A stretch of 64,000 nucleotides of DNA from Pseudomonas sp. LS44 (GTDB lineage: Bacteria > Pseudomonadota > Gammaproteobacteria > Pseudomonadales > Pseudomonadaceae): assembly GCF_024730785.1 (NCBI RefSeq), contig NZ_CP102830.1:186001-250000 (forward strand), given 5' to 3'. Of the stretch, positions 37,865-46,390 are shown in pieces. Position 1 is the first letter of the stretch. The number at the start of each line of letters is the position of its first letter. The notes under the pieces are model-generated. The model saw only the letters and a list, made by a program, of their open reading frames with translations, did not search any database and was not told the origin of the DNA. The position numbers and the translations under genes were made by a program.

Positions 37865-38503
37865 ATGCAGCGGCCCACCCCTCGCAAGCCCCGCGCCAGC
37901 AGCCAGACGCGCATCGTCGGCATCCTCGCCGCTGCGCGCGCGCTGCTGGCCGAACAGGGCATGGCCAGCCTGTCGATCTACAGCGTGGCCGAACGCGCAC
38001 AGATCCCGCCGTCCTCGGTTTACCACTTCTTCGCCAGCGTCCCGGCCCTGCTCGAAGGGCTGACGGCGGACATCCACGCCGCCTTCCGCGCTTGCCTGCA
38101 AGAACCGGTCGAGCATGCCACCTTGCGCGACTGGCGCGATCTGTCGCGGCTGGTGGAGCAGCGGATGCTGGCGATCTACGCCGCCGATTCGGCCGCCCGC
38201 CAGCTGATCCTGGCCCAGCACGGCCTCGCCGAAGTGCTGCAGGCCGATCACCAGCACGACATCGAACTCGGCCAACTGATGCAGGCGCTGTTCGCCCGCC
38301 ACTTCCAACTGCCAGCGCTGCCCGAGGATATCGATGTGTTCGCCCTGGCTATGGAACTCGGCGACCGCGTGTATGCCCGCTCGATCCAGTTGCACGGCGT
38401 CATTACCGAACGCTTGGGCGAAGAGGGCATGCGCGTATTCGATGCGTATCTGGGTCTGTATCTGCCGCCGCACTTGCCCAAGCGCGTTACGCCGTTGGCG
38501 TAG
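37865..38503 (+). CDS. aguR: TetR-family regulator of agmatine use, AguR
   Basis: A 212-residue regulator. Residues about 15-62 form the TetR DNA-binding domain: RIVGILAAARALLAEQGMASLSIYSVAERAQIPPSSVYHFFASVPALL, with the recognition helix around IPPSSVYHFF. The remaining helical part is the ligand domain. AAGGAG precedes the ATG. In P. aeruginosa AguR sits beside aguBA, represses it, and is relieved by agmatine or N-carbamoylputrescine. The same gene order here supports the name. A palindrome in the gap before aguB is a candidate binding site. Confidence 0.87.
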   Translation: MQRPTPRKPRASSQTRIVGILAAARALLAEQGMASLSIYSVAERAQIPPSSVYHFFASVPALLEGLTADIHAAFRACLQEPVEHATLRDWRDLSRLVEQRMLAIYAADSAARQLILAQHGLAEVLQADHQHDIELGQLMQALFARHFQLPALPEDIDVFALAMELGDRVYARSIQLHGVITERLGEEGMRVFDAYLGLYLPPHLPKRVTPLA

Positions 38504-38510
38504 CGGCCTG

Positions 38511-38634
38511 CCCTCTCCCCAGCCCTCTCCCATCAATGGGAGAGGGAGCGGCTCGTGCGCCGGGTCTCACGCCGAAGGTTTGGCCTAGTCACCCCTCTCC
38601 CGTTTACGGGAGAGGGGCCGGGGGAGAGGGTGGC
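38511..38634. repeat. Two R1 repeats behind aguR
   Basis: CCCTCTCCCATCAATGGGAG at 38511-38550, and at 38591-38634 the long form with CCCTCTCCCGTTTACGGGAG and GGGGCCGGGGGAGAGGGTGG. They occupy the first third of the 372-nt aguR-aguB gap. Confidence 0.85.
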
Positions 38635-38679
38635 CCCCACGGAAACCGGAATGCTCCCGAACGTTCGCAGAACAAACGT

Positions 38680-38875
38680 TGCATCATCTTATAATTGGAT
38701 ATTTATCCGTATTTAAATCATATACAAACTTTAAATAGTAAATATAAGCTTTAAATACCGATTTATATCGGTTATAAAGTCACCGTTTCATGCCGCCAGT
38801 CGCCCGCGGCACCACCGTCAGCGCGCTCTGCTAGGTTCAGAAGACTGCTGGCCTTTCCTGCATACGAGGTGTTCC
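38680..38875 (+). promoter_or_regulatory. AT-rich promoter region of aguBA with candidate AguR operator
   Basis: The sequence drops abruptly to high A+T at about 38684-38785. CTTTAAATA occurs twice, exactly 20 nt apart (38729 and 38749). ACCGAT-TTAT-ATCGGT at 38757-38772 is a perfect 6-4-6 palindrome about 104 nt before the aguB start, partly overlapping the second direct repeat. A TetR-type dimer would suit the palindrome. No gene is seen in the gap. Confidence 0.55.
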
Positions 38876-39757
38876 ATGTCCCGCATCGTCACTGTCGCCG
38901 CTACCCAGATGGCTTGCTCTTGGGATCGCGACGGCAACATCGCCAACGCCGAGAAGCTGGTCCGCCAGGCCGCAGCCAAGGGCGCGCAGATCATCCTGAT
39001 CCAGGAATTGTTCGAGACTCCGTATTTCTGCCAGAAGCCCAACGTCGACTACGCCCAGCTGGCCACCGCGGTTGATGAGAACGTCGCTATTGCGCACTTC
39101 CAGAAAGTCGCCGCGGAGCTGCAGGTGGTGCTGCCGATCAGCTTTTTCGAGCGCGCCGGCCGGGCCCGCTTCAACAGCATCGCGATCATCGATGCCGACG
39201 GCCGCAACCTCGGCACCTATCGGAAAAGCCATATCCCAGACGGCCCCGGCTACCACGAGAAGTACTATTTCAACCCGGGCGACACCGGCTTCAAGGTGTG
39301 GAACACCCGCTACGCGAAGATCGGCGTGGGCATCTGCTGGGATCAGTGGTTCCCCGAGTGCGCGCGCAGCATGGCGCTGCTCGGCGCGGAAATTCTCTTC
39401 TACCCGACCGCCATCGGCACCGAGCCGCATGACCCGAATATCACCTCGCGCGAGCATTGGCAGCGCGTGCAGCAAGGTCACGCCGGCGCCAACCTGATGC
39501 CGCTGGTGGCCAGCAACCGCATCGGCAAGGAAGAGCAGGACGGCTACGACATCACCTTCTACGGCTCGTCGTTCATCGCCGATCAGTTCGGCGCCAAGGT
39601 CGAGGAACTGAATCAGAGCGAGGAAGGCGTGCTGGTGCACCGCTTCGATCTCGACGAACTGGAGAAGGTCCGCAGTGCCTGGGGCGTGTTCCGTGATCGG
39701 CGGCCGAACCTGTATCAGCCGATTGCCAGCCTCGATGGCGAGAATCCATCGAAGTAA
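38876..39757 (+). CDS. aguB: N-carbamoylputrescine amidase AguB
   Basis: A 293-residue nitrilase-superfamily enzyme that hydrolyses N-carbamoylputrescine to putrescine, CO2 and ammonia. The catalytic triad is visible: Glu44 (LIQELFETPYF), Lys117 (YRKSHIPDGPGYHEKYYF) and Cys154 (VGICWDQWFPE). MALLGAEILFYPTAIGTEPHDP and ASNRIGKE are family blocks. The GAGG site precedes the ATG. It is the first gene of the aguBA unit; its product putrescine feeds SpuC and SpuI. Confidence 0.96.
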   Translation: MSRIVTVAATQMACSWDRDGNIANAEKLVRQAAAKGAQIILIQELFETPYFCQKPNVDYAQLATAVDENVAIAHFQKVAAELQVVLPISFFERAGRARFNSIAIIDADGRNLGTYRKSHIPDGPGYHEKYYFNPGDTGFKVWNTRYAKIGVGICWDQWFPECARSMALLGAEILFYPTAIGTEPHDPNITSREHWQRVQQGHAGANLMPLVASNRIGKEEQDGYDITFYGSSFIADQFGAKVEELNQSEEGVLVHRFDLDELEKVRSAWGVFRDRRPNLYQPIASLDGENPSK

Positions 39758-39781
39758 TCCAGCCCGCTCCGCGCACCGACT

Positions 39782-39816
39782 GTAGGGTGGATGTCGCTTT
39801 GCACATCCATCCTACA
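39782..39816. repeat. R4-like palindrome
   Basis: GTAGGGTGGATGTCG faces the partner CACATCCATCCTAC between aguB and aguA. The same GTAGGGTGGATGTCGC opening recurs at 61386. Confidence 0.75.
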
Positions 39817-39827
39817 GGTTCGAAGCC

Positions 39828-39895
39828 GTAGCCCGGATGCAATCCGGGAAGCTTTACAACAGCCGATATGAGTTCCCGGATTTCATCCGGGCTAC
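39828..39895. repeat. R2 palindrome pair before aguA
   Basis: GTAGCCCGGATGCAATCCGGG faces CCCGGATTTCATCCGGGCTAC. It ends 9 nt before the aguA ATG, and the aguA ribosome-binding site AGGTGA starts at its outer edge. Confidence 0.85.
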
Positions 39896-39904
39896 AGGTG
39901 ACTT

Positions 39905-41011
39905 ATGACGACTCTCACGACCACCCCGCGCGCCGACGGCTTCCGCATGCCGGCCGAATGGGAAGCGCACAGCCAGACCTGGATGGTCTGGCCGGAGCGT
40001 CCGGACAATTGGCGCCTCGGCGGCAAGCCGGCGCAGGCGGCCTTCACGGCAGTGGCCAAGGCCATCGCGCGCTTCGAACCGGTGACCGTCTGCGTGTCCG
40101 CCGAGCAGTACGAAAACGCCCGCGCGCGCCTCGACGACGGCAACATCCGCCTGGTCGAGATCAGCACCGACGACGCCTGGGTGCGCGACAGCGGGCCGAC
40201 CTTCGTCACCAATAGCCGTGGCGAAGTGCGCGGCGTGGACTGGACGTTCAACGCCTGGGGCGGCCTCGATGGCGGCCTGTACGCCAACTGGGAGCGCGAC
40301 GATCAGGTGGCCAGCAAGATCCTCGAAATCGAGCGCTGCGCACGTTACCGCACCGAGGGTTTTGTCCTCGAAGGCGGCTCGATCCACGTCGATGGCGAAG
40401 GCACGCTGATCACCACCGAGGAGTGCCTGCTCAACCGCAACCGCAACCCGCAGCTGTCCCGCGAGCAAATCGAGGACGTATTGCGCGAACACTTAGGCGT
40501 AGACACGGTGATCTGGCTGCCGAACGGCCTGTTCAACGACGAGACCGACGGTCACGTCGACAACTTCTGCTGCTACGTGCGCCCCGGCGAAGTGCTGCTG
40601 GCCTGGACCGACGAGCCGGCCGATCCCAACTACCCGCGCTGCCAGGCGGCCCTGCGCGTATTGGAAAGCGCCCGTGATGCCCAGGGCCGCGCATTGACTG
40701 TGCACAAGATGCCGATTCCCGGACCGCTGCATGCCACGCCGGAGGAATCCGAGGGTGTCGACAAGGTCGCCGGCAGCCAGGACCGCGATCCGGCGATCCG
40801 CCTGGCTGGCTCGTATGTGAACTTCCTGATCGTCAACGGCGGCATCATCGCGCCGAGCTTCGACGATCCGAAAGACGAGGAAGCCCGCGCCATTCTCGCG
40901 CGCGTCTTCCCCGCGCATGAGGTGGTGATGGTGCCGGGCCGGGAGATTCTCCTCGGTGGCGGCAATATCCATTGCATCACCCAACAGCAACCGGCGCCGC
41001 AACAGCGCTGA
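39905..41011 (+). CDS. aguA: Agmatine deiminase AguA
   Basis: A 368-residue guanidine-modifying enzyme that converts agmatine to N-carbamoylputrescine and ammonia. The nucleophile is Cys357 in [13 protein letters not shown] near the C-terminus, the same number as in P. aeruginosa AguA. Other active-site blocks are [63 protein letters not shown] and [12 protein letters not shown]. AguB takes its product. The ATG is preceded by AGGTGA, which borders an R2 repeat, so folding of that repeat might affect initiation. Confidence 0.97.
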   Translation: MTTLTTTPRADGFRMPAEWEAHSQTWMVWPERPDNWRLGGKPAQAAFTAVAKAIARFEPVTVCVSAEQYENARARLDDGNIRLVEISTDDAWVRDSGPTFVTNSRGEVRGVDWTFNAWGGLDGGLYANWERDDQVASKILEIERCARYRTEGFVLEGGSIHVDGEGTLITTEECLLNRNRNPQLSREQIEDVLREHLGVDTVIWLPNGLFNDETDGHVDNFCCYVRPGEVLLAWTDEPADPNYPRCQAALRVLESARDAQGRALTVHKMPIPGPLHATPEESEGVDKVAGSQDRDPAIRLAGSYVNFLIVNGGIIAPSFDDPKDEEARAILARVFPAHEVVMVPGREILLGGGNIHCITQQQPAPQQR

Positions 41012-41038
41012 ACCGAGGGTCCGGATCGACACGCTTTG

Positions 41039-41202
41039 GTAGGGTGGGTTAGCGGCGTTTCGCCTTGGCTCGATCCAACGTCCGAAGGCCGTCCTCCGCG
41101 TAATCCACCGGCGGTGTCAGGCCGGGAACCTCCGGTGGGTTACGGCGCAGAAATATCGCTGCTCGAGGCGGAGCCCTCTGCCACGCGCCTAACCCACCCT
41201 AC
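41039..41202. repeat. R4 palindrome region between aguA and the diguanylate cyclase
   Basis: GTAGGGTGGGTTAGCGGCG at 41039 faces GCCTAACCCACCCTAC at 41187-41202, with GGATTACGCGG-like and GTGGGTTACG pieces between. The flanking genes converge, so the hairpins may end both transcripts. Confidence 0.75.
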
Positions 41203-41217
41203 GCGAGCGGGCCGCGC

Positions 41218-42186
41218 TCAGCTCACCACGATCTGATTCTTGCCCTGGCGTTTGGCCTGATACATCGCCGCATCGGCGCGCGTGTAGAGGTTGTCCAGCA
41301 GTTGATCGCTGCTGGTCAGGCTGGTCAGGCCCTGGCTGACAGTGACCCGGAAGGTCGTGTCGTCCTGGCTGAACAGCAAGCGCTGGATTTCCCGTTGCAG
41401 CCGTTCGGCGATCTGCTCGGCGAGCACCGACTCGCAGTACGGCAGCACGACGGCAAACTCTTCGCCCCCGATACGCCCGAACAAGTCGCCACGCCGGAGC
41501 GTCGCGGCGCCGCACTCGGCGATCCGCAGCAACACCTGATCGCCCATCTGGTGGCCATAGGTGTCGTTGATCTGTTTGAAGTCATCGAGATCCAGCAGTA
41601 AAAACGCCAGCGGGGTGCCGGCCTCGCGGGCGGCGGTGAACTCGCGCTGGGCGCATTCGAAGAAGTGCCGACGATTGCTGCTCTGGGTCAGCACGTCGGT
41701 GGTGGCCAGGCGTTGCAGCTCGCCCTCCAGCAGCTTCTTGTCGGTGATGTCTTCGGCAATGCCAACCAGAATGCGGGTTTTGTCGTCGCCGCGGCGGCTG
41801 ACGAAGCACTTGTCGCTGAGCCAGCGCAGCTGCCCGTCATGCCGCAGGATGCGGTATTCGCGGGCTTCCACGGCGCCGGTGTCGAGCGCCTGTGCCAGGC
41901 TGGCCGCAGCGTATTCCATATCGTCCGGGTAAATGCTGTTCAGCCACTCGCCGTAATCGGCCAGCAGCGAGGCGGCGGAGCGACCGAAGATATGCTCATA
42001 CGCCGGGCTGACGTAGATCATCCGCTGCTCATCCCAGTCGAACGCCCACAGGACGGCATTCACGCTGCCCAGCAGGGAGCTGAACAGATGCTCGCGCTCA
42101 CGCAGCCGCTCGACCTCGGAGCGGCTGTGCAGCAGCGCCAACGTGAGCTCTTCGAGCTCCAGGGGAAGTGAATTTTTATCGTCCAT
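41218..42186 (-). CDS. PAS-GGDEF diguanylate cyclase
   Basis: A 322-residue cytoplasmic protein. Residues about 30-150 form a PAS sensor (VLWAFDWDEQRMIYVSPAYEHIFGRSAASLL, then the PAC part ending ILVGIAEDITDKKLLEGEL). The rest is a GGDEF domain with the catalytic motif GGEEF in FGRIGGEEFAVVLP, so it should make cyclic di-GMP. An RxxD inhibitory site (RRGD) sits five residues upstream of GGEEF, suggesting product feedback. There are no membrane segments. The ribosome-binding site is weak. It is transcribed away from the desaturase gene's terminator; the PAS ligand is unknown. Confidence 0.9.
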   Translation of the reverse strand: MDDKNSLPLELEELTLALLHSRSEVERLREREHLFSSLLGSVNAVLWAFDWDEQRMIYVSPAYEHIFGRSAASLLADYGEWLNSIYPDDMEYAAASLAQALDTGAVEAREYRILRHDGQLRWLSDKCFVSRRGDDKTRILVGIAEDITDKKLLEGELQRLATTDVLTQSSNRRHFFECAQREFTAAREAGTPLAFLLLDLDDFKQINDTYGHQMGDQVLLRIAECGAATLRRGDLFGRIGGEEFAVVLPYCESVLAEQIAERLQREIQRLLFSQDDTTFRVTVSQGLTSLTSSDQLLDNLYTRADAAMYQAKRQGKNQIVVS

Positions 42187-42252
42187 TTGCGGCTTGATCC
42201 CAACAAGATTGACGGTATGACAGCAGCATACTGCCGGAGGTCAATCGACCCC

Positions 42253-42284
42253 AAAAAAAAGCCCGCCGAGCGGCGGGCTTTTTA
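42253..42284. terminator. Bidirectional intrinsic terminator
   Basis: GCCCGCCG-AG-CGGCGGGC (42261-42278) is flanked by eight A and five T. On the minus strand it closes the desaturase gene, 26 nt past its stop. Confidence 0.9.
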
Positions 42285-42303
42285 CTATTTCAGTAATGGC
42301 GGG

Positions 42304-43491
42304 TTACGCCATGGCCGCCGGACGCAGCGAATAGGTTTTCAGCTGTTCGGCAAAATCGCGCAACGACTGGATGCCGCTGGCCTCGGCGTCGTGCACCCAG
42401 AGCTTGATCGCCTCGAGCATGTCGTGGCCGTTGGCGCTGGTCTTGACCCAGATCTGCTGCAGCGCCAGGCGCTTCTCATAGATCACCTTGAGCGCCTGGC
42501 TTTGCGCCAGAAGGTCAGCGATGCGCGCCTGGTGCCGCTCTTCGAGCAGGCTGGTTTCCCGCGAGAGCAGGCGCTTGGCGCGGCGGAACAAGTGGCGCAC
42601 CGACTCGTCGGCCTTGGCCAGCTCCTGCTTGACCAGCGGGGCGATCACCAACTTGCGGTACTGGGCCATGATCTGGAAGCGATTGTTGAGGATGGCCATG
42701 GCGGTATCCATGTCCAGGTTGCCTTTGCCGGCCACCCGGTGGGCGATCGGCGCGACGCGCTGCACCTTGGCCAGGCCGAGCCAGCTGAACAGCTTGATCC
42801 ACGCCCAGCCCATGTCGAACTCCCACTTCTTCACCGACAGCTTGGCCGAGTTCGGGTAGGTGTGGTGGTTGTTGTGCAGCTCTTCGCCGCCGATCAGGAT
42901 GCCCCAGGGCACGAGATTGGTGGCCGCGTCGCGGCATTCGAAGTTGCGATAGCCGACCGCATGGCCGAGGCCGTTGATCACCCCGGCAGCCCAGACCGGA
43001 ATCCACATCATCTGGATCGCCCAGACGGTCATGCCGAGCACGCCGAACAGGGCCAGGTCGATGATCGCCATCAGCACGATGCCGCCGGTGGGGAAGCGCG
43101 AGTAGACATTGCGCTCGATCCAGTCTTCCGGGCAGTTCTTGCCGTAGATACGCAGGGTTTCCGGGTTCTTTGCCTCGGCCTGGTACAGCTCGGCGCCGGT
43201 ACGCAGCACGGTGCTGAGGCCCTTGATCACCGGGCTGTGCGGGTCATCGACGGTTTCACATTTGGCGTGGTGTTTGCGGTGGATGGCAGTCCACTCGCGG
43301 GTGTTCTGGCCGGTGGTCAACCACAGCCAGAAGCGGAAGAAATGTTTTAGGGCCGGATGCAACTCCAGCGCACGGTGCGCCGAATAGCGGTGCAGATAGA
43401 CCGTCACCGACACGATGGTCACGTGGGTCATCAGCAGGATGACCGCCAGCAGTTGCCAGGCGGACAGGTCGAGTAAACCGTTGTACCACAT
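42304..43491 (-). CDS. desA: Membrane fatty acid desaturase (DesA-like, delta-9)
   Basis: A 395-residue integral membrane diiron desaturase. The three histidine boxes are HRYSAH (residues 34-39), HRKHH (71-75) and HNNHH (206-210), arranged as in acyl-lipid or acyl-CoA delta-9 desaturases. Hydrophobic segments precede and separate the boxes. The C-terminal ~130 residues are helical and charged. The start MWYNGLLDLSAWQ is chosen because it begins right before the first membrane helix; the longer frame has no ribosome-binding site. In P. aeruginosa desA (PA0286) acts on phospholipid acyl chains and lies in the same neighbourhood. It introduces double bonds under aerobic conditions. Confidence 0.9.
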   Translation of the reverse strand: MWYNGLLDLSAWQLLAVILLMTHVTIVSVTVYLHRYSAHRALELHPALKHFFRFWLWLTTGQNTREWTAIHRKHHAKCETVDDPHSPVIKGLSTVLRTGAELYQAEAKNPETLRIYGKNCPEDWIERNVYSRFPTGGIVLMAIIDLALFGVLGMTVWAIQMMWIPVWAAGVINGLGHAVGYRNFECRDAATNLVPWGILIGGEELHNNHHTYPNSAKLSVKKWEFDMGWAWIKLFSWLGLAKVQRVAPIAHRVAGKGNLDMDTAMAILNNRFQIMAQYRKLVIAPLVKQELAKADESVRHLFRRAKRLLSRETSLLEERHQARIADLLAQSQALKVIYEKRLALQQIWVKTSANGHDMLEAIKLWVHDAEASGIQSLRDFAEQLKTYSLRPAAMA

Positions 43492-43656
43492 AGAAAATAT
43501 TGCCTCGGGAAAATGAGCCGACGGTTTGTTGTTATGCGCCAAACCTGCCGGCATTATCGCTGACTTTGGGCAGAAAACCAGCCTGACGATTAGATCAGGA
43601 TATGTCCCGCCAAGCCGCATCTATACTGCCCTGCATTCCCCGGAAGTGTGCCGCTT

Positions 43657-45552
43657 ATGACTCGTCCAACCAATGCCTGGCGTCTGGCGCTGATCTATCT
43701 GGTCCTCGCCTGCCTGTGGATATTTTTCAGTGATTTCCTCCTGAGTGTCCTGCCTTTCGGCACCACTTCTATCGAAGTGCTGCAACTGCTCAAAGGCCTG
43801 CTGTTCGTCGGCCTCACCGCGTTGCTGCTGTACGGGGTCCTACGCATCCACGAACGCCGCCAATACTCGCATCTGGACATCCTCCAGCAGCACAGCGAAC
43901 GTCTGCGTCAGGCCGCCGCGGTGTTCGAGTCGACCCAGGAGGGCGTGCTGGTGACCGACCAGCACTCATGCATCATGCACGTCAACCCGGCCTTCACCCG
44001 CATCACCGGCTATGAGGCGATCGAAGCGCTCGGCCAGAACCCGCGCCTGCTCAAGTCCGGGCGCCACGATGCGGCGTTCTATCAGGAGGTGTTCCGCACC
44101 ATCGCCAAACATGGGGCGTGGAGCGGCGAGATCTGGAATCGCCGCAAGAATGGCGAGATCTACCCGCAGTGGCACTGCATTCGCGCCATCCACGACGAGG
44201 CCGGCGCCCTCAGCCACTATGTCGCGGTGTTCTCCGACATCAGTGCCCTGAAGCGCTCGCAGCACGAGCTCGACCACTTGGCCCATCACGAGCCGCTCTG
44301 CGACCTGCCCAACCGCCTGCTGTTCACCGAGCGCGTCGGCCATGCGTTATCACGCACCCGCGAGACCCAGCACGGCGGCGCGGTGCTACAACTCGACCTC
44401 GACCACTTCAAGCACATCAATGAAAGCTTCGGCCACAGTGTTGGCGATCAGCTGCTCAAGCAGGTCAGCGAGCGTCTCAAACTGCAGTTGCGCGAGAACA
44501 TGACCCTGGCGCGCCTGGGCGGCGACGAGTTCGCCCTGCTCTGCGAGGACTGCGCGCAGCCAGAACAGGCCGCCGCCCTGGCCCAGCAACTGCTGGACGC
44601 GATGCGCGAGCCGTTCTCCATCAATGCTCAGGACCTGTTCATTACCGCCAGCATTGGTATCTGCCTGTATCCCGGCGACGCGCAAAGCGCCGACAACCTG
44701 ATGCGTAACGCCGACTCGGCGCTGTTCAAAGCCAAAAGCAGCGGCCGGGAAAGATTCGTCTTCTATAGCCATGAATTGACCGAGTACTCGCGCCAACTGG
44801 TCGAACTGGCCGTAGCGCTGCGCCAGGCGCTGGATCAGCAGCAGCTGCGCGCCTACTTTCAGCCGGTCATCGATTTGCACAGTGGACAGGTGATTGGCAG
44901 CGAGGCTCTGGTGCGTTGGCAGCATCCGCAGCGCGGCCTGGTGCCGCCCGGCGAGTTCATCCCGATCGCCGAGAAAAGCGGGCTGATCGCCGCAATTGAT
45001 ATCTGGATGCTCGAGCAGGCCTGCCAGCAGCTGTGTGCCTGGCGCGCCGAGGGGCAGGCGCAGGAGTTCGTCGCGGTGAATATATCCAGTCGCTTGTTCT
45101 GTCGTGGCGAGCTCGACCTGCAGGTGGCGCGGATCCTTGCCGCCACCGGCTTGGCGCCGGAACGCCTGGAGCTGGAAGTTACTGAAAGCGCGGTGATGCT
45201 CGATCCCGACGCAGCACTGGACATGATGCGGCGCCTGCGGCAACTCGGCGTGCACCTGGCGATCGACGATTTCGGCACCGGTTATTCATCGCTGATGCGT
45301 CTGAAGGACATGCCGGTGCACAAGCTGAAAATCGACCAGAGCTTCGTGCGCGGCCTGCCGCATGACAATGACGATCTGGCGATCGCCCGCTCGGTGATCA
45401 CCCTGGGTCATAGCCTGGGACTCAAGGTGTTGGCCGAAGGTATCGAACAGCCGGAGCAGGCCGAGTTGCTCCGCCAACTGGGCTGTAACATGGGCCAGGG
45501 TTATCTGTTTGGTCGCCCACAACCGGCCGCGGACTGGCCCAGGCCGGGCTGA
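43657..45552 (+). CDS. Membrane PAS-GGDEF-EAL cyclic di-GMP protein
   Basis: A 631-residue protein. Two transmembrane helices lie at about residues 8-32 and 45-63, then a PAS domain (TQEGVLVTDQHSCIMHVNPAF...), a GGDEF domain and an EAL domain. The GGDEF site is intact (RLGGDEFALL) but no RxxD inhibitory site precedes it. The EAL domain keeps its catalytic set: EALVRWQHP, NISSRLF, EVTES, DDFGTGYSS, KIDQSFV and EGIE. It can therefore be both synthase and phosphodiesterase, with the latter usually dominant in such proteins. The ATG at 43657 is preferred over a GTG three codons earlier by site spacing. It corresponds by position to P. aeruginosa PA0285. Confidence 0.9.
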   Translation: MTRPTNAWRLALIYLVLACLWIFFSDFLLSVLPFGTTSIEVLQLLKGLLFVGLTALLLYGVLRIHERRQYSHLDILQQHSERLRQAAAVFESTQEGVLVTDQHSCIMHVNPAFTRITGYEAIEALGQNPRLLKSGRHDAAFYQEVFRTIAKHGAWSGEIWNRRKNGEIYPQWHCIRAIHDEAGALSHYVAVFSDISALKRSQHELDHLAHHEPLCDLPNRLLFTERVGHALSRTRETQHGGAVLQLDLDHFKHINESFGHSVGDQLLKQVSERLKLQLRENMTLARLGGDEFALLCEDCAQPEQAAALAQQLLDAMREPFSINAQDLFITASIGICLYPGDAQSADNLMRNADSALFKAKSSGRERFVFYSHELTEYSRQLVELAVALRQALDQQQLRAYFQPVIDLHSGQVIGSEALVRWQHPQRGLVPPGEFIPIAEKSGLIAAIDIWMLEQACQQLCAWRAEGQAQEFVAVNISSRLFCRGELDLQVARILAATGLAPERLELEVTESAVMLDPDAALDMMRRLRQLGVHLAIDDFGTGYSSLMRLKDMPVHKLKIDQSFVRGLPHDNDDLAIARSVITLGHSLGLKVLAEGIEQPEQAELLRQLGCNMGQGYLFGRPQPAADWPRPG

Positions 45553-45588
45553 GGCCGACGTTCAACGCCGCTGCCAGCGCATGTCGAG

Positions 45589-45664
45589 GTAGCACTTAGA
45601 TGCGAATTTATTCGCGATGCTGGGTAATGCGCGGTCGCCCCTTCGCGGATTAATCTGCTCCTCC
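45589..45664. repeat. Degenerate R3 palindrome pair
   Basis: ATGCGAATTTATTCGCGATG faces CTTCGCGGATTAATCTGCTCC. Core matches R3 with several substitutions. The rest of the 45553-45763 gap shows nothing else. Confidence 0.6.
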
Positions 45665-45763
45665 GCCAAACTGGCGCCGGCCTATCAAGTCGAGCGCCGA
45701 CGCCTAGCCCCGTATGCAACAACGATGGGCAACGGCCCACGCAGCTGACTATGATCGGAGCCC

Positions 45764-46165
45764 ATGAACGCCTCCTTGCCGATCCGCCAATCCTGTCCGC
45801 CGGGTCTCTGTGACTGCCAGTTGGAGACGCTGGTCCACGCCCCTGGCGCCGACCTGCGCGTGCTGCGTCTGACTCGCGTGGAGGAACAGCGCCTGCTCGA
45901 GCGGCTGGAGCGCGTCGCCAGTCTGGACGACCTGGAGCGTATCCAGCAGCGCATGCACGACCAGCTTGGCATCCGCACACGCATTGCGCCGGGTTATAAC
46001 GAAGTGCGTAGCATGCGCGGCATCGACATCGAGGTCGCGGCGCAGCCCGGTCTGTGCCGCAAGACTCGCCAGGCCATCGTCCGCGCCATCCGCCGTGGCC
46101 TGCAGCACAACCCGGAACTCGCCTACCAGCTGCTCAACGCCCACGACCTGTTGCGCGGGACTTGA
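45764..46165 (+). CDS. Hypothetical protein with a Cys-rich N-terminus
   Basis: A 133-residue protein I do not recognise. GGAG 5 nt before the ATG supports the start, and the codon use matches neighbouring real genes. The N-terminus holds CPPGLCDC, three cysteines close together, then a fourth cysteine in QPGLCRKTR near residue 97. The middle is leucine/arginine rich and helical (VEEQRLLERLERVASLDDLERIQQRMHDQLG), and the end LAYQLLNAHDLL is also helical. No signal peptide or membrane segment is seen. The cysteines could bind metal or be redox active. It stands alone between the cyclic di-GMP gene and repeats. Confidence 0.65.
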   Translation: MNASLPIRQSCPPGLCDCQLETLVHAPGADLRVLRLTRVEEQRLLERLERVASLDDLERIQQRMHDQLGIRTRIAPGYNEVRSMRGIDIEVAAQPGLCRKTRQAIVRAIRRGLQHNPELAYQLLNAHDLLRGT

Positions 46166-46187
46166 GTCAGTCGACATGTCCGCCTTG

Positions 46188-46256
46188 GTAGGAGCGAATT
46201 CATTCGCGATGGCGATCTATCGGGTAGCGCTGGATCGCGGATGAATTCGCTCCTAC
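46188..46256. repeat. R3 palindrome pair
   Basis: GTAGGAGCGAATTCATTCGCG faces ATCGCGGATGAATTCGCTCC-TAC. Best-preserved R3 copy in the window. Confidence 0.85.
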
Positions 46257-46274
46257 AGCGTCCCCGCCAAGCCT

Positions 46275-46380
46275 GTAGGGTGGGTGGGGGCGCCTAGCCT
46301 GAGCGCAGCGATACCCACGCGCATGACACGCGTGGTATCGGGGGAGCGCTGTACTCAACCCACCTACCACCTACCACCTA
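46275..46380. repeat. R4-like repeat ending in a CCACCTA triple
   Basis: GTAGGGTGGGTGGGGGCGCC faces CTCAACCCACCTACC; between them GATACCCACGCGC and GCGTGGTATCG form an inner hairpin. At 46360-46380 the unit CCACCTA is repeated three times in tandem. Confidence 0.7.
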
Positions 46381-46390
46381 CCGATAACGC

